From Imperialibacter sp040222815 (GTDB lineage: Bacteria > Bacteroidota > Bacteroidia > Cytophagales > Cyclobacteriaceae), in assembly GCF_040222815.1 (NCBI RefSeq), contig NZ_JAVKCH010000019.1, positions 372,001 to 436,000 of the forward strand: 64,000 nucleotides of DNA. Direction: 5' to 3'. The notes beneath the pieces were generated by a model. The model made no database searches. It was given only the letters and a program-made list of their open reading frames with translations, and was not told the DNA's origin. The translations under genes were made by a program, and so were the position numbers. Positions 27,901-35,038 of this stretch are shown piece by piece (position 1 is the stretch's first letter; each line of letters opens with the position of its first letter).

Positions 27901-28201
27901 TGTCGATATAGCCGATGGTGAGCACCTGGATATTGTTGCGCTGCATGAAGCCATCAGTAAAGGCCGTGAGGCGCTCGTCTTTGGCAATGCGGCCCAGTGC
28001 CAGGGAGTGGGTGAGCCGGGGCAGGTCAAAAAGGCCCTTCATGATGTTACGGGCTTCGGCCTCCGATATGGTGATATTGTCGAGGGTGTCACCCTCCTGT
28101 GGAGGAACAGAAGGCTGCTGGGCATGGCTTTGAGGCACAATTGCCAGCAGAAGCATCCATAAAATCAAGTAAAATGCAGGGCTATCTATCTTCGATATCA
28201 T
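24911..28201 (-). CDS. Secreted zincin plus M15-type peptidase, toxin-like
   Basis: 1096 residues with a signal peptide ending in SHAQ. About residues 470-500 form a zincin-like site, HELGHGVFHLEH (His474, Glu475, His478), followed by NLMDY. The C-terminal part carries M15/VanY-type metal motifs: SNHSYGLVVDI (His802, Asp809) and WGGLW....DYMHFE (Asp1075, His1078). M15 enzymes cleave peptidoglycan peptides. The two M15 halves are separated by about 270 residues, much more than usual. DNA encoding residues 1-535 is GC-rich, the remainder AT-rich. Layout (conserved front, variable toxic tail, adjacent exported paralogues) resembles polymorphic toxins; the activity is inferred. Confidence 0.85.
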   Translation of the reverse strand: MISKIDSPAFYLILWMLLLAIVPQSHAQQPSVPPQEGDTLDNITISEAEARNIMKGLFDLPRLTHSLALGRIAKDERLTAFTDGFMQRNNIQVLTIGYIDSDEFWPRIFRQQRLGKINKADNDNLLAAKIIFVPVATEGPPTGYTTRLELTGKTSQVYELLSISQAEVDSIAASTSQQQLGSTTFSTPNEAKETVVSALIAALQRVELKASPQDALALVTFQAAPADDDGLPTYGFDQMVYEQLAADYPTATIAGQTVRTAWKSLKSNAPDKVTAVAAGDVTPVFQMDGVTITATPGNANTYKVSLMGASDGTASEVLALTSADNGLTMGLLNTISYDEEHTSVKIVPVNGAGGGITQAVLRDALNEIYASAIATWDVEVLPGVQLGMAWDEDGDGKLNDGETGMLSNYTGEMNALIAEFRKNHDRQKDAYYIFLVDKPKTPNKLGYMPRKKQWGFVFAGNHNNTEALIKTIAHELGHGVFHLEHTFSEKGLPQNQTTNLMDYTPTGTTLYKYQWDYVHDPVNVVTLFDDDEEGALVDDFESPNCLVLLDDSNYLIGIKQLTLSYKLNKWEQAINSNSLNPSNFNIVLFVMRNGQVVYATSQPLSAKGAINWHGLVFQGDSILTSKNKDQYKLFLGIAQQNRISETYKHWVIDFGARPMSTVLKSPSDVNGFITFVDLIREIPFEVETAWEDWKEVSDDVKKLTDGYGDYKKVEGLLRSESDGIGEVFSEIENPLQFLYDNSEEVEFLGNNIRVHWTFAKKLRSIEKNIADIKSSGRYVSGDIYGIGIRPQYGANKNTVSNHSYGLVVDIKSNHNHYIKNDQTELLFLIKHITNLDLFDRNARSPKTINEASVLFKQSTEGFRFDSLENIYSRVDGYLGISNSYKIQNLVERNPFEDFMKIKARVDLGIIDKTEISNYYVLLEGLEKIIYSETGMPDFGYLLFDEIAQQEFAEFSERVHFLKDHLSPMESSFADETITSVFSSIDNIRMPVVASMLEDYEEFREGIVMNFVPNGDLSNSVFKTFAGQLKSKAADKDFIKYIFVNGFCEVPVELIESFISEEDVQWGGLWDSANVDYMHFEIKKDAVSKYLNQKKVD

Positions 28202-28420
28202 GCCAGCGGAGATGAAATTAATAGATGGTATTCCGCTATTTTAAAAAATGATTTACATGAAACCCCTTGCAAAAATGACTCCATCTGGCTAAAAATAGGT
28301 AATAGGCTGAAATAATATAATCAGATATCAAAATACGTACTTATTTTTTATTTGCAAATAGGGGTTGGTTTTTAAGGAAGAAAGTAGTGCAAAGAATGGC
28401 AGGTGGGGTTTTGGGGTGAT

Positions 28421-28560
28421 GGTGCTTCGGTTTGGTGCGAAGGGCTGGCACCCTTCGCATGGGTATTCCACTCCGTCCGGCCCCCTTCAGGGCTTTTATC
28501 TGAGCATTCGCCGTAGCGCCACCAGCCTTGTTTTGGACGACATGATGACAACGCCACAAA
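28421..28560. repeat. Dispersed repeat R1, copy d (right flank of cassette)
   Basis: TTTGGTGCGAAGGG, CGCATGGGTAT, GTCCGGCCCCCTTCAGGGC and a degenerate GACGACATGATGACAACGCC follow the order of copy a at 22270 in the same orientation. The hairpin end seen in copies a-c is eroded. It lies upstream of the metalloprotease gene. Confidence 0.6.
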
Positions 28561-28652
28561 AGTTCGAAAAAGAGTAGGCGCCGCAGATGCAGTATAAAAA
28601 CTTCTCTCACAAGCCGTTTAATGCCATTTAAGTCATTTTTGTTTAAAAACTT

Positions 28653-28681
28653 TTGATTTATTGTGTTCTTCAATAAATCAA
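28653..28681. promoter_or_regulatory. Inverted repeat abutting a start codon
   Basis: TTGATTTATT and AATAAATCAA are perfect 10-bp arms around a 9-base loop, ending one base before the ATG at 28683. It could be an operator or an mRNA hairpin that limits translation initiation. Confidence 0.5.
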
Positions 28682-28682
28682 A

Positions 28683-29342
28683 ATGCGTATGGAGGATATC
28701 TACGTTTCAAAACTTAAGGAAAAGTCCAGCCAACAGCTCAAGCAACTTATTCGAAACAAAGACAAATACAGGGCAGAGGCTGTAAATGCAGCCATTCGCA
28801 TTCTCAATGAGCGTGATGGAGGTGTCAGGCCGCTTTTGAGCCAACAGGAAGTGGTGAGGCGTAGGGAGCGCATAAGTGATTTTGACTGGCTGTACTTGTG
28901 CTTCAATTTAAGATTATACATGAGGTCGTTCAAAGTCAACGACCTGATCAATCCTCTAGTAGCGGCACTATTTCTTCTTTCTCTGACAGAAATAGTTGAA
29001 TGGTATGCCAATGAGGATTTCATGTCGGACAATTCTGGCAAGCTACAATCCATTTTTGTGCTTGTGGCGGTACTTTTCTCCCACCTGCTTTACAGACTTG
29101 ATCACGGTTTTTCCAACAATTTCATCGGAAGAGTATTTAGCGACACAATCCTGAGCTTCTTCTTTACGATCCTTGAAGACTTGCATGGCTTATTAACTGG
29201 AGAAACCTCAGGCGTCTTTCCAAAGGGAGCGGCCAGCTTTTTTGGAGTCGTCTTCGCAATGGCGTGGCTGGCATTCTTTTTCGAAACATGCGTGGGTTTG
29301 GTCAAAAGTATTTCTAGATCTTTCAAATGGCACATCTTGTAA
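28683..29342 (+). CDS. Membrane protein of unknown function
   Basis: 219 residues. The N-terminal 65 residues are soluble and contain a pattern common in Bacteroidota small membrane proteins (KSSQQLKQLI....YRAEAVNAAIRILNER). Three or four hydrophobic segments follow (about 95-115, 122-140, 158-172, 185-205). The ATG at 28689 is an alternative start. The gene overlaps the next one by 16 bases, indicating an operon. No function can be assigned. Confidence 0.75.
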   Translation: MRMEDIYVSKLKEKSSQQLKQLIRNKDKYRAEAVNAAIRILNERDGGVRPLLSQQEVVRRRERISDFDWLYLCFNLRLYMRSFKVNDLINPLVAALFLLSLTEIVEWYANEDFMSDNSGKLQSIFVLVAVLFSHLLYRLDHGFSNNFIGRVFSDTILSFFFTILEDLHGLLTGETSGVFPKGAASFFGVVFAMAWLAFFFETCVGLVKSISRSFKWHIL

Positions 29343-30739
29343 AAGTTAAACTCGGAATTGTCGCCTTTTCGATATTCACGTTGGTTTTCATGCACCTTCA
29401 TGAGAGTCAATTCAATACAATTGCCACTTATACACGTTGGACCCAGGTGGGCTGGGAGCATTTTCATGGCTGGGCGAAGCCTTTTACAGGCTGGGCTGCG
29501 GGTATTTCCAGCGAAATATACCTCGAGTACGATTCAGCCAAACAAAGCTGGCACGCCTACGCCGCCATGAACAACCTGTATTCATGGGTGGCAGAAAGAA
29601 ATAAAAATTCCAACGACCTGCTCCTTCATGAACAATACCATTTCAATATTTCCGAAGTGCATTCACGTATGCTAAATGACTACATCGCCAAAAACCCCGA
29701 GCAATCGGAACATGATTACAAGTTAAAGTTGTCTGCCCTTCGCTCCGAAAAAAACGCCATGCAGGACGATTACGATACCGAAGGTGGTCACAATCTTATT
29801 TCTGACTGGCAGGCACGGTGGGAATACAAAATTGATTCTATGTTGCAAGCTTACGCAGGAGACAGTGGCATCACTATTGACTACTATGCTGGCGCCAAAA
29901 TTTTCTTCCCTTCTTTACCTCATTTTTTCGGGGGAATCAATAGTGCCAACGTTGCCTACAGAATCTTCCAGTTGGATAAATACGATGTATCCTTGGCAAT
30001 TAGCCTATTTCAACAGCCTTTTGGAATAGATAGCCTTAATATTGACACTCTTAAAAAAAACTATTACGACGGCGACTCACTTGTAATAAGGGTAGCAACA
30101 TTAGAGTCAATAAATGGCTTCCCGGCCTACCGGTTCGTAGCGTACGACAGCAGTTCCAATGAAACCCATCACCACCTCTGGACGCAGAACAACGACTTCC
30201 GATACAAGCTTACGCTGGATCACGACGGCGATACAGCAAAAACAGCAGGCTACTATGATATGGCCAGTAGCTTTTTTAGGGGCTTCAGCCTGTTCAATGC
30301 GGATCCCTATTGGATGGATTTGCATAGCCGACAGGGCGAGACTATTTCATGGTCCGGGCCAATGGAAGACCCCAGCCCGGAAGATAAAAACTCTAATTGT
30401 TTTGTCTTTGAAGATAATGCCAAACACAGCTTCTATAGGGGCCCTATCTTTCTGGACGACGGGAGTTTTATCATGGCCTACGACGTACTACAGCACTCTG
30501 ATAGCCTGGTAAAGGCGATGATTATGATTGCCAACAACCAAGTTTACTCGTATGATAAAAAAGAAGGTGACTTTATTTTCACTGCACCAGCTGAAAGACT
30601 CAGTTCATCGCTGTTCGAGGTTTCCTTCGGATATCTGCTCGAAAAAGATAGCCTTGCCGGATGTGAACCCTTTTACTACGAACAAATAGTAGCCAGCAGA
30701 AATACCACCTCCCAACCTTTGGATGTCGCCCTTGAGTAA
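29327..30739 (+). CDS. DUF922-like putative metalloprotease
   Basis: 470 residues with an N-terminal hydrophobic segment that may be a signal or anchor. Near residue 105 is LLLHEQYHFNISEVHSR, which contains HExxH (HEQYH) in the setting typical of DUF922-type zinc peptidase-like proteins (HEQ.HF.I). The region after it (YDTEGGH, WQARWEYKIDSML) also fits that family. The C-terminal 250 residues are not recognised. It overlaps the membrane protein gene by 16 bases, so the two probably work together at the envelope. Protease activity is inferred from the motif only. Confidence 0.7.
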   Translation: MAHLVKVKLGIVAFSIFTLVFMHLHESQFNTIATYTRWTQVGWEHFHGWAKPFTGWAAGISSEIYLEYDSAKQSWHAYAAMNNLYSWVAERNKNSNDLLLHEQYHFNISEVHSRMLNDYIAKNPEQSEHDYKLKLSALRSEKNAMQDDYDTEGGHNLISDWQARWEYKIDSMLQAYAGDSGITIDYYAGAKIFFPSLPHFFGGINSANVAYRIFQLDKYDVSLAISLFQQPFGIDSLNIDTLKKNYYDGDSLVIRVATLESINGFPAYRFVAYDSSSNETHHHLWTQNNDFRYKLTLDHDGDTAKTAGYYDMASSFFRGFSLFNADPYWMDLHSRQGETISWSGPMEDPSPEDKNSNCFVFEDNAKHSFYRGPIFLDDGSFIMAYDVLQHSDSLVKAMIMIANNQVYSYDKKEGDFIFTAPAERLSSSLFEVSFGYLLEKDSLAGCEPFYYEQIVASRNTTSQPLDVALE

Positions 30740-30762
30740 GGAAAAAACGGTATGGTGCTGGT

Positions 30763-30788
30763 ATATTCTATATCGGAATATAGAATAT
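30763..30788. repeat. AT-rich hairpin after the DUF922-like gene
   Basis: ATATTCTATAT and ATATAGAATAT form perfect arms around a 4-base loop. There is no U-tract, so it is a weak terminator candidate or a protein-binding site. The rest of 30740-30948 holds nothing else I can support. Confidence 0.45.
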
Positions 30789-30948
30789 TACTCCTGTATG
30801 ATCCTCGACTCTACTCATTCAAATTTGGAGTGATTTTACCTACATGCTTCAATGCGTCCTCAATTGTTCGCTACGCTAAAAGATTTAGCTTTGAAAATAC
30901 CAGCTCTATACCTATTTTCTCCCCCTAAATTCAAAGCCAACTTTCACC

Positions 30949-33000
30949 ATGATTCAAAACACCGTCACACTGTCTAGCGAATTTAAAAGCCAGGCTACCA
31001 GGGCAGTCTTATCTATCATCTTGTTTATTTTCACCTACGTGGTAATGGTTATTCTGGCCCTGGGGTTGACTGCCCTTTGTGTGTATGGCGGCATCATGCT
31101 CATTATCACCTACCCCAGGCTCATTACTATTCTTCTTGGCGCAGGCCTCGCCAGTCTTGGGATTCTGGTGCTGATTTTCATGGTTAAATTCATAACCAAA
31201 TCTCACAAGGCGGACCGGTCCCATTTGACAGAAATCACTAAAGCTGACGAGCCAGAGCTTTTCAACATGATCCAGCAAATTGTCGATCAAGTGGGCACCA
31301 GCTTTCCCAAAAAAGTGTATCTCTCTGGAGAGGTAAACGCATCGGTGTTTTACGATTCTAGTTTCTGGAGTATGTTTTTTCCAGTGAAGAAGAACCTCCA
31401 GATTGGCCTGGCACTGATAAATACATTAACACTTGATGAACTCCGGGGGGTGCTGGCCCATGAGTTTGGTCATTTTTCTCAACGGACAATGAAGGTTGGT
31501 AGCTATGCGTACAATGTCAACCAGGTGATTTATAATATGCTTTACGATAACGAGTCCTACGACGGTCTCATCCAAAGTTGGGCCAGCGTCAGTGGCTACT
31601 TTGTTCCTTTTGTACGGGGAGCACTCAAAATCATCATGGGTATTCAGTGGGTATTGAGTAAGATCTACGGGGTGGTGAACATTAGCTACATGGGTTTGTC
31701 ACGGCAAATGGAGTTTCATGCCGATGAAATAGCTGCCCATGTTACAGGATATGCCCCGCTGCGAAATGCGCTGCTGAGACTTGAACTCGCTGATAACTCC
31801 TACAAGACGGTACTTAACTATTACGGCGAAAAGGTAGGCGACAAAATCACCAGCGAAAACCTATACAAAGAGCAGACCTATGTGATGCAGCTTACTGCAC
31901 GGGAAACGGGAGCGCCTATCGTTAACGGTTTTCCTCAGGTGACACTTGACGAGCAAATGAAGTTCAATAAGTCGAAGCTGGTTATCAAAGATCAATGGGC
32001 GTCACACCCCATCACCGAGGAGCGGGTAGAAAGGCTTGAGAAGACCAATATTAAGGTGCCGACGGGGCCTCCTCAGCCAGCGATTACCATTCTTAAAGAC
32101 CCCGAGGCCAGGCAAAAACAATTAACTGAAAAGCTGTTCAGTGGGGTGCAGTATGCTGGCCCCACGGAGTACCAGCCTTTCGACGTTTTCACAGATAGCT
32201 TTCAAGCCGAGCAAATCAAAAACTCTTTCGACAAACGCTTCAACGGATACTACGACCGAAAGAACCCGGTCAAGTTTGATTTGAACGAAGCCAAGAAGGA
32301 AGTGATCGTTGATATGAGTCTCTTGTTTGCCGACGATAAGTTAGAAATGGTGTATACGTCCATTGCGTTGCAAAATGATATTGAAATGATCACCCAAATA
32401 GCCACAGGAGCCTATCCGATGAAAACCTTTGACTATGATGGCAAAAAGTACAAGAGGGCTGACGGATATGCTTTGGTAAAAGAGCTAGAGGTAGAACAGG
32501 AGCAAGTAGATGCAGCCATTAGGCATAACGATGTGGAGATTTACGCTTTCTTCCGGCAGCAAGAAGCTGCAGCTGGAAGCGATAGAAAGCTGGCTGGACT
32601 ATACTCCGACATTTTCGCTTATGAAGAAGCAGGAGACGAAAGAGTCAAATTGTATAGCGAGCTGATCAATGCTACAGAGTTTGTGAGCACTACCACCCCG
32701 TTTGATGTCATCGACATGAATTTCAAGTCGGTGAGAAAGTTAGAGGATAAAATGAAGGTGCATCTCAGGGAGTTTTTGGATGACCCCAGGTATGTCAATG
32801 AGATGTCCACAGAAATGAGGGAGACCCTGGAGGCATATGTGGCCAAAGACCTGATCTATTTCCTTAACGAACAGTACATAGATGCCAACTTGCAAAAGCT
32901 ATTCCAGGCCGCCAATTATTTTTACTACCTGGTATCGAGGGCTTACTTCCTTAGAAAAAAGGCACTGGTGGACTATCAGGCTGGGTTGCTGGAGAAGTAG
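30949..33000 (+). CDS. M48-family membrane metalloprotease
   Basis: 683 residues. Two hydrophobic segments lie near the N-terminus (about 20-45 and 50-80). The zinc site is RGVLAHEFGHFSQ (His171, Glu172, His175) with the third ligand in MEFHADEIAA, as in Ste24/HtpX peptidases. Another hydrophobic stretch follows the active site at about 215-245. The last 300 residues are an extension not seen in HtpX. M48 enzymes cleave membrane or envelope proteins. It stands alone with about 210 bases upstream. Confidence 0.88.
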   Translation: MIQNTVTLSSEFKSQATRAVLSIILFIFTYVVMVILALGLTALCVYGGIMLIITYPRLITILLGAGLASLGILVLIFMVKFITKSHKADRSHLTEITKADEPELFNMIQQIVDQVGTSFPKKVYLSGEVNASVFYDSSFWSMFFPVKKNLQIGLALINTLTLDELRGVLAHEFGHFSQRTMKVGSYAYNVNQVIYNMLYDNESYDGLIQSWASVSGYFVPFVRGALKIIMGIQWVLSKIYGVVNISYMGLSRQMEFHADEIAAHVTGYAPLRNALLRLELADNSYKTVLNYYGEKVGDKITSENLYKEQTYVMQLTARETGAPIVNGFPQVTLDEQMKFNKSKLVIKDQWASHPITEERVERLEKTNIKVPTGPPQPAITILKDPEARQKQLTEKLFSGVQYAGPTEYQPFDVFTDSFQAEQIKNSFDKRFNGYYDRKNPVKFDLNEAKKEVIVDMSLLFADDKLEMVYTSIALQNDIEMITQIATGAYPMKTFDYDGKKYKRADGYALVKELEVEQEQVDAAIRHNDVEIYAFFRQQEAAAGSDRKLAGLYSDIFAYEEAGDERVKLYSELINATEFVSTTTPFDVIDMNFKSVRKLEDKMKVHLREFLDDPRYVNEMSTEMRETLEAYVAKDLIYFLNEQYIDANLQKLFQAANYFYYLVSRAYFLRKKALVDYQAGLLEK

Positions 33001-33138
33001 CGGGGGCCTTCAGAAGTTGCAGGAGAGTGGCCGCCAAAGGACCTCCAGTCCCGTTAGGGACGGTATGGCGGTAAACGTCAAAAGTAGCGGAGTGTAGTAG
33101 AGCGAGTGCCGTAGGTACGGTATATAAAACATGGCAGC
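33001..33138. repeat. Dispersed repeat R1, copy b
   Basis: It contains CAGTCCCGTTAGGGACGGTA, TGGCGGTAAAC and GTGCCGTAGGTACGGTATAT, with the same spacing as copy a. The remaining 33139-33454 shows only a short GC palindrome (AGCGCTACGGCGCT) and no gene. Confidence 0.7.
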
Positions 33139-33454
33139 GCCACAGCGACGGCAGGGTTAGTGTGGTTGTTTTGTTCCAAACTCGCCGGGGCAACAAGCCT
33201 ATATAGCTTCACACAACCGACCACCAGGAGCGCTACGGCGCTGCTATCAAAATATAAAGAGGTATCTCAGCGAAAAGAAAAGCCTGTTTGCGGCACCGAT
33301 ATCACAGACGTTTCCGGTTTTGCGCTGTAGTTTCTAGTGCGGTCAAATGACACCCGCCATGAACTGGTTCTACTATCTCGTGTACAGGGAGGGTGTATTT
33401 CATGCAAACAAAAGACACTGGTGGATTAAAAGAGGTGCCCCGCCTCCTCTTTGA

Positions 33455-34939
33455 TCAATTCGTCGACGCAACCAGTTGGCCATTTTTATCATACAGCTCC
33501 CCCGGGTCGGCGTCATTGTTCCAGATGTATTGCTTTTTCCATAGGATAGCCGTGCTGCTGGCTGCTGCCTGGCTGCCAGATACCACGTCGACAGACTCGC
33601 CCGGCTTGAGCTTCCAGGCAGGGAATTCAAACTGCTGGTCGCCCACGGTGCTCACCAGCTTCCATTTTTTCAGGTCTACCTCCTGGGAACCGATATTGGT
33701 GATCGTGGCCACTTCCGTTCTCGGATTCACCGAAAGCGTGACATGTGTGGCGGCTGTTGCCGGTGCTGCTGTACTGGGCTCGAACCATACTGGTGCCAGC
33801 CAGGCCATGTCAAACACCTCAGCATCGTCGTCAGTTTGGATTACCTTGATGTAGAAATACTGACTACCGCCTGCGTACTTCACGCCACTGATGTTGAAGG
33901 TGCCATTACCAGAAAATCTTTCCTCCTTGATCACGTCTGCCTGCTCAGCGCCGCCTGGCTTGTCGGCATATACATCTACTGTGTAGTAGGCCATTGGCTC
34001 GTCGCTATCGTTGATGCTTATGCTGACCGTTAGTTCGCTACCAACCGAGGGCAACTGATCATCGCTGAGGATGCTTCCGATAAGCTGTCCGTTGATGGTG
34101 GCCACTATTTCAAGGTTTTTGTCCTGTGTGGCATATACATGCCTGCTCGCCAAGGCGTCCAAAATGGAAGCCTTGTCGAGGCTGGGGGCTATTACAGCCG
34201 TTCTTGTGTCGGCCACTGAGCCCCAGTCTCTGCGGTGGTTGTCCTGGTCGGCGGTGGGGGCCACGTGAAGACCCATGTTCAGGTACCTTTTAAATTCACT
34301 TTCCGATGGCTTTGCCGGGTTGCTTCCCTGGTGTGAGGGGCCATTGATGATGTTCATCAGTTGGGCATATTGATCCAGTGAGGCAAGCCATTCGGCTTGG
34401 GTAGGAAAGTCATCAATGCCATACTCTATGGCATTGGGGCTGCTGCTAGTGGCGGGATGGTTCAGTAATAATATGGCATCCTTGCCCCTGGAATCCTTAT
34501 GCGCTGGCAGCCAGGTGGTCAACAGCTTATCCCACTCGCCATTGGGCACATCGGTCGTTTGTATGACGGCGTCTGCCTCCAGCACATTACCATGATTGCC
34601 GGAGGAGATGGAAGAGAACTCCTGCCCATAAATAGCCACAAATTCCCCGTTTTTCGTGTAGCTGTTGGCATACGACTTCAGGGAAATGGGGGTAGTGCCA
34701 TTATAAAGCTCAGGGCTATCGGCAATCTTGCTCCTGGCGCTTTTATGGTTGTGCTCGGTAACCGCCAGAAAATCGAGACCGGCCACATCACGGGAATGTT
34801 TGTAGGCCTCATCGGGCGTGCCGGAGCCATCGCTGTAGGAGGTGTGGGAGTGGAGGTTGCCAAAGTAGACTTTTAAGTCCTGCGCTTGCGCCGTGGCGCA
34901 TAGCAGCAAGGCTACCAGAAAAAGCTGAGTTGGTTTCAT
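33455..34939 (-). CDS. Secreted PHP-domain hydrolase with lamin-tail domain
   Basis: 494 residues from the ATG at 34939, which is followed directly by a signal peptide ending in TAQAQ. The N-terminal half is a PHP domain (FGNLHSHTSYSDGSGTP, LDFLAVTEHNH, VAPTADQDNHR) with His/Asp metal ligands, related to the CehA/McbA metallo-hydrolases. The C-terminal 100 residues look like a lamin-tail (LTD) domain: ITNIGSQEVDLKKWKL, KPGESVDV, IWNNDADPGELYD. LTD domains are common on exported nucleases and phosphoesterases of this phylum. Substrate unknown; phosphoesterase or carbamate hydrolase activity is possible. Confidence 0.85.
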   Translation of the reverse strand: MKPTQLFLVALLLCATAQAQDLKVYFGNLHSHTSYSDGSGTPDEAYKHSRDVAGLDFLAVTEHNHKSARSKIADSPELYNGTTPISLKSYANSYTKNGEFVAIYGQEFSSISSGNHGNVLEADAVIQTTDVPNGEWDKLLTTWLPAHKDSRGKDAILLLNHPATSSSPNAIEYGIDDFPTQAEWLASLDQYAQLMNIINGPSHQGSNPAKPSESEFKRYLNMGLHVAPTADQDNHRRDWGSVADTRTAVIAPSLDKASILDALASRHVYATQDKNLEIVATINGQLIGSILSDDQLPSVGSELTVSISINDSDEPMAYYTVDVYADKPGGAEQADVIKEERFSGNGTFNISGVKYAGGSQYFYIKVIQTDDDAEVFDMAWLAPVWFEPSTAAPATAATHVTLSVNPRTEVATITNIGSQEVDLKKWKLVSTVGDQQFEFPAWKLKPGESVDVVSGSQAAASSTAILWKKQYIWNNDADPGELYDKNGQLVASTN

Positions 34940-35038
34940 GGTTATTAGATTGTTTGAGCCTTTACAAAAAGTTGCTGTGAATACATGCGTTTTGCCATGT
35001 TGATTTAATGGTTTAGTGGCCAAAAGGTCACTTAGTGT

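Noticed and set aside
27344..28162. 272-residue plus-strand frame
   Set aside because: Antisense to the N-terminal part of the metalloprotease-toxin gene in a GC-rich stretch, where long antisense frames arise by chance.
28341..28673. Possible 110-residue gene
   Set aside because: It shares its translated pattern with the R1 repeat at 22270, so it is repeat-derived, not a gene.
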